Shown: positions 36,700 to 45,775 of the stretch, in pieces
How the letters are laid out: each line of letters opens with the position of its first letter
Position numbering within the stretch: the stretch's first letter is position 1
Source of the DNA: Pseudanabaena sp.
GTDB taxonomy: Bacteria > Cyanobacteriota > Cyanobacteriia > Pseudanabaenales > Pseudanabaenaceae
Assembly: GCA_003249035.1 (NCBI GenBank)
Contig: QBMK01000001.1
Span: forward strand, 1 to 64,000
Direction of reading: 5' to 3'
Length of the DNA: 64,000 bases
Notes under the pieces: model-generated
Told to the model about the DNA's origin: nothing
Databases searched by the model: none
Seen by the model: only the letters and a program-made list of their open reading frames with translations
Made by a program: the position numbers and the translations under genes

Positions 36700-37057
36700 T
36701 CTAAAAATATAGACTTTGCGTCTACGAATTATTTTTTCTGTGTGTTTTATGATTTTCTAATGAGATTAGAATATTTTATAGGATGTATTCTGAGATGTAA
36801 TAAATCTTAGATAACGATAGTAAATTCGAGATTGGCTTAGTTAAATGACTAAATTGCTCATTTTAGATGTATTTTCAAATTAGACATTAAGACTTATCAA
36901 AATATTTAGAGTATTAACTTTTTCTGTAGAATTAACTAGAAAGGCTACAGCTTTAGAAGTTTTTTTAATGATCGCGATGATTGCACTAGCAATCGTCATT
37001 ACCAATTAAAAGTTTTTGAGCATATCTTGAATATAAAATTTTTGAGGAAAGTAAAGC
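36700..37057. other. AT-rich region upstream of the repeat protein gene
   Basis: About 360 nt, very AT-rich, with no HIP1 octamer and no recognisable gene. It presumably carries the promoter of the gene at 37058. Confidence 0.4.
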
Positions 37058-37624
37058 ATGAGTACTAGTAACGAAAGCACTAAGCCAGAAAGCACCAAGC
37101 CAGAAGAAAAATCCTCTCGCCCAACTAAAGCCAAATCTGACAGTGAAACGACTGCAAAAACAGGTACAGTGGATATCTCAGCTTTGGCGGTGAAGGAAGA
37201 ATCTAAACCCGTCGCAGCATCAATCGAACAAAAAGGTTCATTAATTGTGACTGAAACCCTTAAGCATTATGGCGATCGCCCCATTGTTGATGGCGGCTTT
37301 CGTGCAGTTGAATATTTCAACAGTTCAGGCGAGCGTCCAATCGAAGCTAGCAAGTTAGCAATTAGCAGCACCTACACCACTATGGGTGGAGATCGTCCGA
37401 TTGTCAGTGGCGGTGTGCATGTAGTTGGCACATTTTTCGATGCTGGCGAACGTCCTATTGTTGAAGATGGATTTGTAATTGTTGAGAAGTTTTTTGCGGC
37501 AGGTGAACGTCCTGTGGGTTCAGCTGGATTGGTGATTAACGAAACTTACTCCCAAATGGGTGAGACCAGACCTGTTGCATCCAATGCGATCGACAATGCA
37601 GGACTAATGGGTTACATCGACTAA
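37058..37624 (+). CDS. Uncharacterised protein with six RP-centred repeats
   Basis: A 188-residue protein. Residues 1-60 are disordered and rich in S, T, K and E. From about 61 the chain is built of units of 19-20 residues, each turning on G(D/E)RPI: positions 74, 93, 113, 132, 151 and 171, with the form GERPIVxxGFxVVExFxxx. No membrane segment, signal peptide or cysteine is present. I do not know this family. The regular hydrophobic pattern between turns suggests stacked beta strands. A terminator follows at 37635. Confidence 0.7.
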   Translation: MSTSNESTKPESTKPEEKSSRPTKAKSDSETTAKTGTVDISALAVKEESKPVAASIEQKGSLIVTETLKHYGDRPIVDGGFRAVEYFNSSGERPIEASKLAISSTYTTMGGDRPIVSGGVHVVGTFFDAGERPIVEDGFVIVEKFFAAGERPVGSAGLVINETYSQMGETRPVASNAIDNAGLMGYID

Positions 37625-37634
37625 TCGGTGTAGG

Positions 37635-37673
37635 CTTCAAAAAGCAGCATCCATCGGGTGCTGCTTTTTGAAG
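37635..37673 (+). terminator. Terminator after the repeat protein gene
   Basis: CTTCAAAAAGCAGCA pairs with TGCTGCTTTTTGAAG (15 bp) around TCCATCGGG, starting 11 nt after the stop. The T5 tract is inside the stem's 3' arm. Confidence 0.75.
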
Positions 37674-37736
37674 TCTTTAGACTAGTTAAGGGTATAAATT
37701 CAAAGTGGTGCGATTTTTGCGACTTTTAAGATTCTG

Positions 37737-38426
37737 ATGGATACAAAACTAACTACGTTAAAAGATAAGTTGTTTTCTGGTAAAGAGGCAAACCAATTAC
37801 CAGCGATCGCTGAATTAGCCACTTTGGGAGAGGATGGATTACAAGTACTAGATGAATTTATTCAAGCTCGTAAAGCCGCAAATACTGATGTGACATGGAT
37901 CGATGGTAAAATTCATCAAACTTTATTGCAAAACGATCTGCCAAGAGCGATCGAATTAGCCCAAATTCATTACCCTAATGGTGTCGTCACCTTAAAATCA
38001 GAAAAGGCGATCGATTATCAACAAATTCAAATTTTGCTAGCGAAACAAGACTTTGAAGAAGCGGATCGTGTTACCAGCAAAAAACTATGTGAGGCGGCTG
38101 GTACAGCTGCTTTGACGCGAGGCTGGCTATACTTTACAGACGCAAAGTCAATTCCCATAAGTGATTTACAAACGATTAATCAGCTTTGGCTAGTGTATTC
38201 CGAGGGTAAGTTTGGATTTTCAGTGCAACGAAAAATTTGGCTCAATCTTGGTAAAGGGTGGGAAAAATTTTGGTTGAAAATTGGCTGGAAAAAAGATGGA
38301 TCTTTTACCCGCTATCCTAATGAGTTTATTTGGAGTCTTGATGCTCCGAGAGGGCATTTACCTCTTTCCAACCAATTACGCGGCAATAAAACTATGCAGG
38401 CAATTTTTTCACATCCTGCTTGGTGA
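37737..38426 (+). CDS. gun4: GUN4 porphyrin-binding regulator
   Basis: A 229-residue Gun4, the porphyrin-binding activator of magnesium chelatase in chlorophyll synthesis. The N-terminal helical domain (about 1-85) is followed by the GUN4 core: AIDYQQIQILLAKQDFEEAD, GWLYFTDAKSIPISDLQTIN, QLWLVYSEGKFGFSVQRKIW and the FTRYPNEFIWSLDAPRGHLP loop. It is the full two-domain form, as in Synechocystis Gun4. Confidence 0.93.
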   Translation: MDTKLTTLKDKLFSGKEANQLPAIAELATLGEDGLQVLDEFIQARKAANTDVTWIDGKIHQTLLQNDLPRAIELAQIHYPNGVVTLKSEKAIDYQQIQILLAKQDFEEADRVTSKKLCEAAGTAALTRGWLYFTDAKSIPISDLQTINQLWLVYSEGKFGFSVQRKIWLNLGKGWEKFWLKIGWKKDGSFTRYPNEFIWSLDAPRGHLPLSNQLRGNKTMQAIFSHPAW

Positions 38427-38516
38427 TCGTAAAAATGCAAGCTCTGTATGCAATTTTATGCAGAAGTTAGTGGTCGCTTAGTTTTCGGCTCCAAGTTCTG
38501 ATAAAGTTCGACGACT

Positions 38517-38726
38517 TCAGTGCTTGAGGATATGCTCAATTAATCTGGTCAATCGTGATTCTATTTCGCGCCGATCTCTACCCGCCAAACCTTCTAACTC
38601 CTCAATTAGGTTTTCTACATCTAGATTCTTAAAATCACCAACTTTTAACTTCGCGATCGCCTCTTCTAACCACAAATTAAGATCGCGATCGTACAGCGTA
38701 GATTTTTGCTCGATAGTTTGTGTCAT
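38517..38726 (-). pseudogene. Truncated DUF29 gene copy
   Basis: Encodes 69 residues matching the N-terminal half of the two DUF29 genes beside it (MTQTIEQKSTLYDRDLNLWL to RLIEHILK), then stops where the others continue CYVNLPECYRGWE. The sequence beyond (38457-38516) has a different reading frame giving EVVELYQNLEPKTKRPLTSA, which looks like the tail of another gene. A deletion has therefore joined two genes here. Confidence 0.7.
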
Positions 38727-38732
38727 AAGTTT

Positions 38733-39191
38733 CTAAACACTTGTCCAAAGATTTAAATTTAAAACTTTCTTATCATCTCGGCTAAATTGCCATACATTAG
38801 GAAAAGTAGTATCAGAATATTCTAGCTTTACGAGTTTGAGTGCAGTGTCAAAAGCACGGTCAAAAACCTGTGAGAAATGACCTTTGAGACTGGGAGACTG
38901 TTCTAATAATGTAGTTAATTCAGCCCGTTGGTTAACGATTGTAATTTCCCAACCTCGATAACATTCAGGTAGGTTGACATAGCAACGCTTGAGGATATGT
39001 TCAATCAATCTAGTCAAACGTGACTCTAATTCGCGCCGATCTCTACCCGCCAACCCTTCTAACTCCTCAATTAAGTTTTCGACATCTAGATTTTGAAAAT
39101 CACCTGCTTTTAACTTAGCGATCGCCTCTTCTAACCACAAATTAAGATCGCGATCATATAGGGTTGTTTTTTGATCAATAGTCTGAGTCAT
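38733..39191 (-). CDS. DUF29 family protein
   Basis: A 152-residue DUF29 protein. The N-terminus TLYDRDLNLWLEEAIAKLK is followed by DVENLIEELEGLAGRDRREL, RLIEHILKRCYVNLPECYRGWE and a divergent C-terminal half ending LNLWTSV. The function of DUF29 is unknown; it is common in cyanobacteria and often multicopy. It is the middle of three tandem copies. Confidence 0.85.
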   Translation of the reverse strand: MTQTIDQKTTLYDRDLNLWLEEAIAKLKAGDFQNLDVENLIEELEGLAGRDRRELESRLTRLIEHILKRCYVNLPECYRGWEITIVNQRAELTTLLEQSPSLKGHFSQVFDRAFDTALKLVKLEYSDTTFPNVWQFSRDDKKVLNLNLWTSV

Positions 39192-39226
39192 AGGTTTAGG
39201 CGATGCAATACATCATCCATCAAGGT

Positions 39227-39685
39227 TTAAGATTTTTTCCAAAAATTAGCGGTTAATAACAAGTCAATCTCATAGGTAAATTGCCATGTTTTAGGAAAAA
39301 TCGTATTTTCATATTCTGTTTGTACGATTTCTAGTGCGTCATTAAACAATTCGTCAAATACTGAGATTATGTGACTTTTTAGGCTAGGAGACTGTTTGAC
39401 GATTTTTTTAATCTCGTTCCTTTGTCCGATGATTGTTAACTCCCAACCTCGATAACATTCAGGTAAGTTGACGTAGCAACGCTTGAGGATATGTTCAATT
39501 AATCTAGTCAAACGTGACTCTAATTCGCGCCGATCTCTACCCGCCAAACCCTCTAACTCCTCAATTAAGTTTTCTACATCTAGATTTTGAAAATCACCTA
39601 CTTTTAATTTCGCGATCGCCTCTTGTAACCACAAATTAAGATCGCGATCGTATAGCGTAGATTTTTGCTCAATAGTCTGGGGCAT
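39227..39685 (-). CDS. DUF29 family protein
   Basis: A 152-residue DUF29 protein, near-identical to its neighbour over the first roughly 95 residues and different in the last 55 (ending LTANFWKKS). The ATG at 39685 gives an N-terminus aligned with the other copy. The conserved first half and diverged second half suggest recent conversion or duplication confined to the 5' part. Confidence 0.85.
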   Translation of the reverse strand: MPQTIEQKSTLYDRDLNLWLQEAIAKLKVGDFQNLDVENLIEELEGLAGRDRRELESRLTRLIEHILKRCYVNLPECYRGWELTIIGQRNEIKKIVKQSPSLKSHIISVFDELFNDALEIVQTEYENTIFPKTWQFTYEIDLLLTANFWKKS

Positions 39686-39732
39686 AGGTTTAGGCAATGC
39701 GATACAGCATTTATCAAGTATATCGCAAAGAA

Positions 39733-39752
39733 CAAGGGGCTTAAGCCCCTTG
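39733..39752. terminator. Hairpin after the proline dehydrogenase gene
   Basis: CAAGGGGCTTAAGCCCCTTG is a perfect palindrome 12 nt beyond the putA stop on the minus strand. It is a probable 3' end structure for that gene. Confidence 0.5.
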
Positions 39753-39763
39753 CCTGACTTTAA

Positions 39764-42700
39764 TTACTCAATTCCATCAAGAGGCGCAAAGCCCTGACGC
39801 TGAGTGTTTTCGGTGATTGACCTTGGCTCTAGGAATTGCAATAGATAATCGCGTCCGCCAGCTTTGGAACCGATACCGCTTAGCTTGAAACCGCCGAAGG
39901 GATGGCGATCTACCAATGCGCCTGTGATGCCGCGATTGATGTAGAGATTGCCCACTTCAAACTCGCGATAGGCGCGTTCGATATGGGAAGGTGTGCGCGA
40001 ATATAAGCCGCCAGTGAGCGCGAAGTCAGTACCATTCGCGATCGCCAATGCCTCATCAAAACTCTGTGCCTTGATTACCGCCAATACTGGGCCAAAGATT
40101 TCCTCTTGGGCGATCGCACTTTCAGAATCAACATCACCAAAAATAGTTGGACTGACATAGAAACCGTGATTGGGAACTTCACCTTCATAGGCGAGTGTCG
40201 CGGTTTCCTTACCTTTAGCGATGTAGTTTTGGATATTGCGTTGGGCAGCAGCGTCAATCACGGCACTGAGTTTGGTGTCTGGAAGATGAGCTTCACCGAC
40301 AATGAGGGAACGGGTGGCTTCTACTAGACGCTCCATGAAATTGTCGTAGACCGGAGCCAGCACGATTGCTCTCGAACAGGCGGAACATTTTTGACCAGCG
40401 AAACCGAAGGCGGAATTCATTACACCCACGACGGCTTGATCGAGGTCGGCGCTCTCATCGACGATGATGCCATTTTTGCCACCCATTTCGGCGATGACGC
40501 GCTTCATGTGCTTCTGTTTAGGGCGCAAGATCGAGGCTTCCGTGACGATTTGACAGCCGACTTGTTGGGAACCTGTAAAGGCGATTAGATGCACATCGGG
40601 ATGTTTGACTAAATGGGAACCAACGGTGGAACCTTTGGTGGGAAGATAGGTAAATACGCCTGTGGGCAGTCCTGCGGCTTGGAGAACTTCGGCAATTTTT
40701 GCACCGATAACCGAGGACTGCTCGGCAGGTTTGAGAATGACCGTATTGCCTGCGGCGATCGCAGCCACGCTCATACCTAGTGCGATCGCAAAGGGAAAGT
40801 TCCAAGGTGAAATTACGACCACAACGCCGCGAGGTTGATAGATGTAAGTATTATCTTCCCCAGGGATATTGCGCTGTACGCCTGATTCAATCCGTTCCAT
40901 TTCTTTAGCATAGTAGCGACAGAAATCGATCGCTTCGGAAACTTCGCCATCACCTTCGCGGATAGGTTTAGCAACTTCCCAACAAATCCACGCAATCAAT
41001 TCTTCGCGCTTCTCTTCCATGATGTCCGCAGCCCTACGGAGAATATCACCCCGCTCTTTAGCGCTAAGTTTTTTCCATGAGGTAAAGGCGGATTTTGCAG
41101 ACTTCACGGCTTCTTCGGCTTGGTTGATGCTGGCTAAACCGATTTTACCGACTACCTGTGAGGAATTAGCGGGATTGACGGATTCGACATAGGTTTCCGT
41201 TTCTACAGCTTGACCATTAATAATTGGTAGATAGGTTTTACCAAGTTGGCGGCGAACCTTTTCTAATGCAGTTTGGGCAGCTTCTCTCTCTTCATTAATC
41301 GCATAGTCGCGATCGCTAGAGTTAACGAAGTTATCAAACACATTTTGAACAGGTGCGCCGTTGTAACTCAAATCGCGATCGGTTTTAATAGGCGCAGCAA
41401 TCAATTTACCGATATCGCTACTTTCACCACTGAGTCTCAAAAATGAACTGTTGGCAGTATTTTCCAACAATCGGCGAATCAAATAAGACATCCCTGGAAT
41501 GAGATCGCCAAAGGGACAGTACACGCGCACGCGATAACCCATATCGGCGATCGCTTTGGCGAACTTGTCACCCATGCCATAGAGACATTGGGCTTCAAAG
41601 GCGCGGCTAGGAATATTTAGAGTTTGGACGATCGAGATCGCCTTAGCGAGAGAACGGGCATTATGGCTACCGATCGCAGCATAGAGATATTGATGATTTT
41701 CGAGTAGAATCTGAATCAAGCGCTCATAGTTGGCATCAGTGGAAACCTTGTCCGAAAATACTGGCAAACTCCAACCCTGTTGATAAGAACGAATGGTTTC
41801 CCGATCCCAATAGGCTCCTTTAACCAAGCGCACAGTGACAGGCTTACCGCGTTGCTTTGCCCATTCGACTAGTTCAAGTAAATCCTGTTCACTATCGCGG
41901 AGATAGCCTTGGATGGTGATACCGACATCAGTGCGATCGCGAAATTCTGGTTCCGTTAAAACCTGTTTGAGAATTTGCAATGTAAGTGATTTGAATTCAT
42001 ACTGCTCCATATCAAAATGGATGCCGCAGCCTAAAGCTTGCGCTTTACGCAATAGAACTCTAGCAGGTTCGCTGACCTTCTCTGTCGTTTTAATCGGATC
42101 AAGCGGATCAAACTGCGAATAGAAAGCACTAAGCTTTACGGAAACCTGAACACGCTTTAGTTGTTCGCTGTCAGCTTTATCAATCTGATCGATCAAGCCC
42201 CAATTCTTTGCCTTATTAGACAAATCTTCCATCATGCCGATGTAGCGATTTAGATATTCACCCGCCTCTACTTCGCTAATCACCGCCTCACCCAGCAAAT
42301 CCATCGTAAAGCCAAAGCGATCGCGCCTTAGTTTCTCAATTGATTTGGTCGCTTCATTCAAGTTCTCACCGCAGATATAGCGCTTAGCCAGAGTCCCCAC
42401 GGCAGTCGAGAGAGTAGTTGCGGCGGCGATCGCCGTAATCGAGTTGGGATTGTCGGTACTGAAATTTAGCAAAGCGCGTAAGGCAGGAACTTCGACGGCA
42501 TCGCTGGCGAGATATTCTTGCATATGCCTTGCAATCTCGGCTTTGCTCTGTAACGCTGGCAAGCAATCGATCAATCGAAACAACTGCACCCGCAGGCCTT
42601 CATTTTCCATCGTCCAAGCCATCAGCTTGTCATCGAGGCGCAAATCATCTTTTAGTTGCGATAGTTTTGCCCAAAGAGAATTTTTTTCAGTTCCACTTAA

Positions 42701-42796
42701 AATCTTCTTAGCTATCTCCTGCGTTTTCGCTTCATACTTAGAGATATCTAGAGAACTTTCAAACTTGCTATTTGCTTGCTGCGTTTGGCTAACCAC
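39764..42796 (-). CDS. putA: Bifunctional proline dehydrogenase / glutamate-semialdehyde dehydrogenase
   Basis: A 1010-residue two-domain enzyme that oxidises proline to glutamate. The FAD-dependent PRODH domain (about 80-470) shows GYLRDSEQDLLELVEWAKQR and VRLVKGAYWDRE. The ALDH domain (about 530-990) shows VVVISPWNFPFAIALGM, FTGSQQVGCQI, AEMGGKNGIIVD (general-base Glu) and GFAGQKCSACSR (catalytic Cys), then EEIFGPVLAVI. There is no RHH DNA-binding domain, so it is not a PutA repressor. GTG start at 42796. Confidence 0.93.
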   Translation of the reverse strand: MVSQTQQANSKFESSLDISKYEAKTQEIAKKILSGTEKNSLWAKLSQLKDDLRLDDKLMAWTMENEGLRVQLFRLIDCLPALQSKAEIARHMQEYLASDAVEVPALRALLNFSTDNPNSITAIAAATTLSTAVGTLAKRYICGENLNEATKSIEKLRRDRFGFTMDLLGEAVISEVEAGEYLNRYIGMMEDLSNKAKNWGLIDQIDKADSEQLKRVQVSVKLSAFYSQFDPLDPIKTTEKVSEPARVLLRKAQALGCGIHFDMEQYEFKSLTLQILKQVLTEPEFRDRTDVGITIQGYLRDSEQDLLELVEWAKQRGKPVTVRLVKGAYWDRETIRSYQQGWSLPVFSDKVSTDANYERLIQILLENHQYLYAAIGSHNARSLAKAISIVQTLNIPSRAFEAQCLYGMGDKFAKAIADMGYRVRVYCPFGDLIPGMSYLIRRLLENTANSSFLRLSGESSDIGKLIAAPIKTDRDLSYNGAPVQNVFDNFVNSSDRDYAINEEREAAQTALEKVRRQLGKTYLPIINGQAVETETYVESVNPANSSQVVGKIGLASINQAEEAVKSAKSAFTSWKKLSAKERGDILRRAADIMEEKREELIAWICWEVAKPIREGDGEVSEAIDFCRYYAKEMERIESGVQRNIPGEDNTYIYQPRGVVVVISPWNFPFAIALGMSVAAIAAGNTVILKPAEQSSVIGAKIAEVLQAAGLPTGVFTYLPTKGSTVGSHLVKHPDVHLIAFTGSQQVGCQIVTEASILRPKQKHMKRVIAEMGGKNGIIVDESADLDQAVVGVMNSAFGFAGQKCSACSRAIVLAPVYDNFMERLVEATRSLIVGEAHLPDTKLSAVIDAAAQRNIQNYIAKGKETATLAYEGEVPNHGFYVSPTIFGDVDSESAIAQEEIFGPVLAVIKAQSFDEALAIANGTDFALTGGLYSRTPSHIERAYREFEVGNLYINRGITGALVDRHPFGGFKLSGIGSKAGGRDYLLQFLEPRSITENTQRQGFAPLDGIE

Positions 42797-42925
42797 GACT
42801 TTAACTCATAATCCTTTCAATTATTTAGTATAGCTAGTAACCATCCTCTACTTATTAGCCGCTTTGGTAGTTTGGGTTGCAAATCTAGGGGCGGTGATTG
42901 TTGCTATTTATAGGTTGTCAGCGAT

Positions 42926-42989
42926 CGCTATAGTCTAAAATTTCATGCCAATTGTAGACAAGTCATGACAAAAATCGGTGCGTGATGGC
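42926..42989 (+). repeat. Duplicated inverted-repeat segment, copy A
   Basis: GTCTAAAATT TCATGCC AATTGTAGAC (an inverted repeat with one mismatch) followed by AAGTCATGACAAAAATCGGTGCGTG. Nearly the same sequence occurs at about 47910-47973, where the inverted repeat is perfect. Both follow an AGCGATCGC box. Function unknown. Confidence 0.65.
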
Positions 42990-43079
42990 GATCGCAGATT
43001 TGCTTATGGAAACTATATAGCCTTGTAATTAATCAAAAAATTGATGATAATTTGGTTTAGTCAGATAATATTTACCTTT

Positions 43080-43448
43080 ATGATCGATCCTTTGTCTGAA
43101 AAACTTGGTATTAACATGCAAGGCGGAACGGTAAATGTGCAAAACCTCAATCTTGTTATTGCAGAAAGGCTTGAGCAGTCGGGCGATCGCGTCATAATTT
43201 TGGTGGTAGCTGCTAACCTATTGGGATCATCACCTCTGAAGCTCGACCATGAGGTGAAAACCATCCAAGAGGCATTAAGGAGATTGCGCAAAAGTGATGA
43301 TTTTGTGATGGAATATCGGCTGGCGGCTGCACTGTCAGAATTGCGCCGTGCTTCAACCGCATCCCTGATTGCATGGCGCTGCAACAGCAAGGAAACACGA
43401 TTGGCTCTGTCACTTTTTAGAATCTACCATCAAGCAAATTGGGCGTAA
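43080..43448 (+). pseudogene. Remnant of a CHAT-domain (caspase-like) gene
   Basis: Residues RVIILVVAANLLGSSPLKL and DHEVKTIQEALRRLRKSDDF, then LAAALSELRRA, match the N-terminal strand-helix part of CHAT protease domains. The conserved His (HFxGHG) and Cys (CxS) parts are missing: the frame moves into unrelated sequence and stops at 43448. The N-terminal NMQGGTVNVQNLNL looks like part of a preceding linker. It is likely a fragment of an effector gene, not functional. Confidence 0.55.
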
Positions 43449-43609
43449 AATCAAAATATATAGCAATCAGCGGAATCGAAATGATCTTCCCCAAGTTTTC
43501 GAACATCACTCTGCTTATATTAAACCTCAATCTTGCCTAAGTATATCTACTCATTACGCGAATGTCGTGTTCCCGTTTTTCTTTGAAAAAATCTTGAGGG
43601 TCTAAATTT

Positions 43610-44641
43610 ATGACTTGGCGTTTTCTCGTTCTCATAGCCTTAGTTTCTGCAATTTCTCTAGAAAATGGAACATCTATTCGAGCCGAAGATTTTGCCCACT
43701 CGGAGTCGCTAGAACAAAGCATTCCTATGTTAGCCCAAGCAATGTCAGCTAGGGATTATCTCAATCGCGGGTATGCAAAGTATGATTTAGGAGACAAAGA
43801 AGGCGCAATCGCTGACTACAGCGAAGCTATTCGACTCAATCCTAATGATGCTGATGTCTATTACGATCGTGGATTTATGAAGGATGAATTAGGGGACAAA
43901 CAAGGAGCAATCGCTGACTACAGTGAAGCTATCCGACTCAATCCTAATTATGCTGATGCCTATTACAATCGTGGAATTAAGAAGGATGATTTAGGGGACA
44001 AACAAGGAGCGATCGCTGACTACAGCAAAGCTATCCGACTGAATCCTAATAAAGCTAATGCCTACATCAATCGTGGGCTTCTAAAGAATGATTTAGGAGA
44101 CAAACAAGGAGCGATCGCCGACTACAACGAAGCCATCCGCCTCAATCCTAATGATGCTGATGCCTATTACAATCGTGGAATTACGAAGGATGATTTAGGG
44201 GACAAAAAAGGAGCGATCGCTGACTACAGCGAAGCTATCCGACTCAATCCTAATGATGCTGATGCCTATATCAATCGTGGGCTTCTAAAGAATGATTTAG
44301 GAGACAAACAAGGAGCGATCGCCGACTACAACGAAGCCATCCGCCTCAATCCTAATTTTGCTCTTGCATACTCCAATCGTGGGTATGCGAAGTATGGTGC
44401 GGGAGACAAACAAGGAGCGATCGCTGACTTCAACGAAGCCATCCGCCTCGATCCTAATTTTGCTGATGCTTACTACAACAAAGCTTGTTACTATTCTTTG
44501 CAAAACAACTTGGAACTTGCACTATTGAATCTTCAAAAAGCAATTCAGCTTTACCCTGACAGTTTTCGTCAATTAGCAAAGACCGACAAAGATTTTGACA
44601 ATATTCGTGGTGAGGCGCGTTTTCAAGAACTACTTCGTTAA
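43610..44641 (+). CDS. Secreted or periplasmic TPR repeat protein
   Basis: A 343-residue protein. The N-terminus MTWRFLVLIALVSAISLEN looks like a signal peptide or anchor. From about residue 45 there are seven regular 34-residue TPR units (LGDKQGAIADYSEAIRLNPN) plus a divergent eighth and the usual cap (DKDFDNIRGEARFQELL). It is a scaffold for protein interactions. At DNA level units 4 and 6 (about 44067 and 44271) are identical over more than 80 nt at a 204-nt period, showing a recent two-unit duplication. Confidence 0.88.
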   Translation: MTWRFLVLIALVSAISLENGTSIRAEDFAHSESLEQSIPMLAQAMSARDYLNRGYAKYDLGDKEGAIADYSEAIRLNPNDADVYYDRGFMKDELGDKQGAIADYSEAIRLNPNYADAYYNRGIKKDDLGDKQGAIADYSKAIRLNPNKANAYINRGLLKNDLGDKQGAIADYNEAIRLNPNDADAYYNRGITKDDLGDKKGAIADYSEAIRLNPNDADAYINRGLLKNDLGDKQGAIADYNEAIRLNPNFALAYSNRGYAKYGAGDKQGAIADFNEAIRLDPNFADAYYNKACYYSLQNNLELALLNLQKAIQLYPDSFRQLAKTDKDFDNIRGEARFQELLR

Positions 44642-44827
44642 GAGCTAAAAAGGTGACAGATAAGAATCATTGACTGGTTCTCGGAAAGCATCGGAACTAT
44701 ATCAACAGCAAGGCAATACAGAATGGTATAATAACTCTCGCGATAGGATTAGAGAGATAGGGGAATAATGACTGAGGCGATCAAATACAATGTTAAGACC
44801 CAAGCAATGAGGCAATGGAGGTAAATT

Positions 44828-45085
44828 ATGAGTCCTTTATTAACTAAAGTTTTAGCCGACGCGACGCAACTCACCCCCCAAGAGCAATTACAACTAGTTT
44901 CGCATCTGATGAATATTTGGCAGCAACCACCACACCTCAATGAAATATCTAATCAAATATCTACCGATAAAACCACTACAAGCCCACCATTAAGCCGTAA
45001 ACATCTTTTTGGCTGTATGCAAGGCAAAATAAAAATGGCTCCAGATTTCGATGCTCCCCTTGCTGATTTTGCTGAGTATATGTGA
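44828..45085 (+). CDS. Antitoxin of a VapC-type toxin-antitoxin pair
   Basis: An 85-residue protein. SPLLTKVLADATQLTPQEQL with QLVSHLM is typical of cyanobacterial DUF2281-like antitoxins. The C-terminal FGCMQGKIKMAPDFDAPLAD matches the conserved tail (GxxKGxxxxxxDFDxPLxDF) that wraps the PIN toxin. Its stop codon overlaps the toxin start. Confidence 0.85.
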   Translation: MSPLLTKVLADATQLTPQEQLQLVSHLMNIWQQPPHLNEISNQISTDKTTTSPPLSRKHLFGCMQGKIKMAPDFDAPLADFAEYM

Positions 45086-45477
45086 TGAAATTATTACTGG
45101 ATACTCATATTTTGATTTGGTTGTTAGAGGGCAATCAAAACCTTAGCCCTAAAGTCAGACAGGTAATAGAAGATGAAACTAATAGTCTGTATATCAGCAT
45201 AGTGAGCTTATGGGAAATTGCGATCAAAACCAGCCTTGGTAAACTCCAATTAGAAACTCCACTAGAAAAAATTATCTGTGATTTTGTGTTGCCTAGTGGA
45301 ATCAAGATTTTACCAATTGATATTGCACATTTACTAACACTACAAAACCTACCGTTTCACCATCGAGATCCATTTGATCGTCTATTAATTGCTCAAGCAA
45401 AATCAGAAACTTTAACCTTAGTTTCAGAAGATCGCGTCTTTCGTCAATATCAGGTAAATGTACTCGGACAGAACTAA
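45085..45477 (+). CDS. VapC-family PIN-domain toxin
   Basis: A roughly 130-residue PIN ribonuclease toxin. Acidic active-site residues are visible in LLLDTHILIWLLEG, SIVSLWEIAIKTS and HHRDPFDRLLIAQA, and the C-terminal LTLVSEDRVFRQY. The antitoxin stop (TGA, 45083-45085) overlaps the ATG at 45085; a GTG one codon earlier is also possible. The module is complete and probably functional. Confidence 0.88.
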   Translation: MKLLLDTHILIWLLEGNQNLSPKVRQVIEDETNSLYISIVSLWEIAIKTSLGKLQLETPLEKIICDFVLPSGIKILPIDIAHLLTLQNLPFHHRDPFDRLLIAQAKSETLTLVSEDRVFRQYQVNVLGQN

Positions 45478-45556
45478 AACAGATGACTTCACAATTTACA
45501 GAAAAAATAGCAAGGCAACGACCCCCATCATAATTCCCATTTTAGGCAGCTAAACT

Positions 45557-45775
45557 ATGCAAATTACCATTGAAATCCCCGATGAAATTAGCAATATTAT
45601 CCAAAACAAAGGGAAATCCCTTAATGTTGCGATTATTGAAGCACTAGGGCTATATACCCAGCATGACACACCAATCAACACCATCCCAAATCCCAAACAG
45701 CCAGAAATCGACTGGTCAGCAAAATGGGAACAATGGTTTGCAGAATGTGAAACTATTTCAAGCAGAAGACTATGA
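45557..45775 (+). pseudogene. Truncated antitoxin of a decayed toxin-antitoxin locus
   Basis: A 72-codon frame that begins like an antitoxin (MQITIEIPDEISNIIQNKGK, then WSAKWEQWFAECE) but loses its usual tail and ends ISSRRL. Directly after it, in another frame, comes the C-terminal half of a PIN toxin. The junction looks like a deletion that removed the antitoxin tail and the toxin N-terminus. Confidence 0.6.

Noticed and set aside
43742-44500. Regular direct repeats that could suggest a CRISPR array
   Set aside because: The period is 102 nt with coding content; the repeats are TPR units in one open frame.
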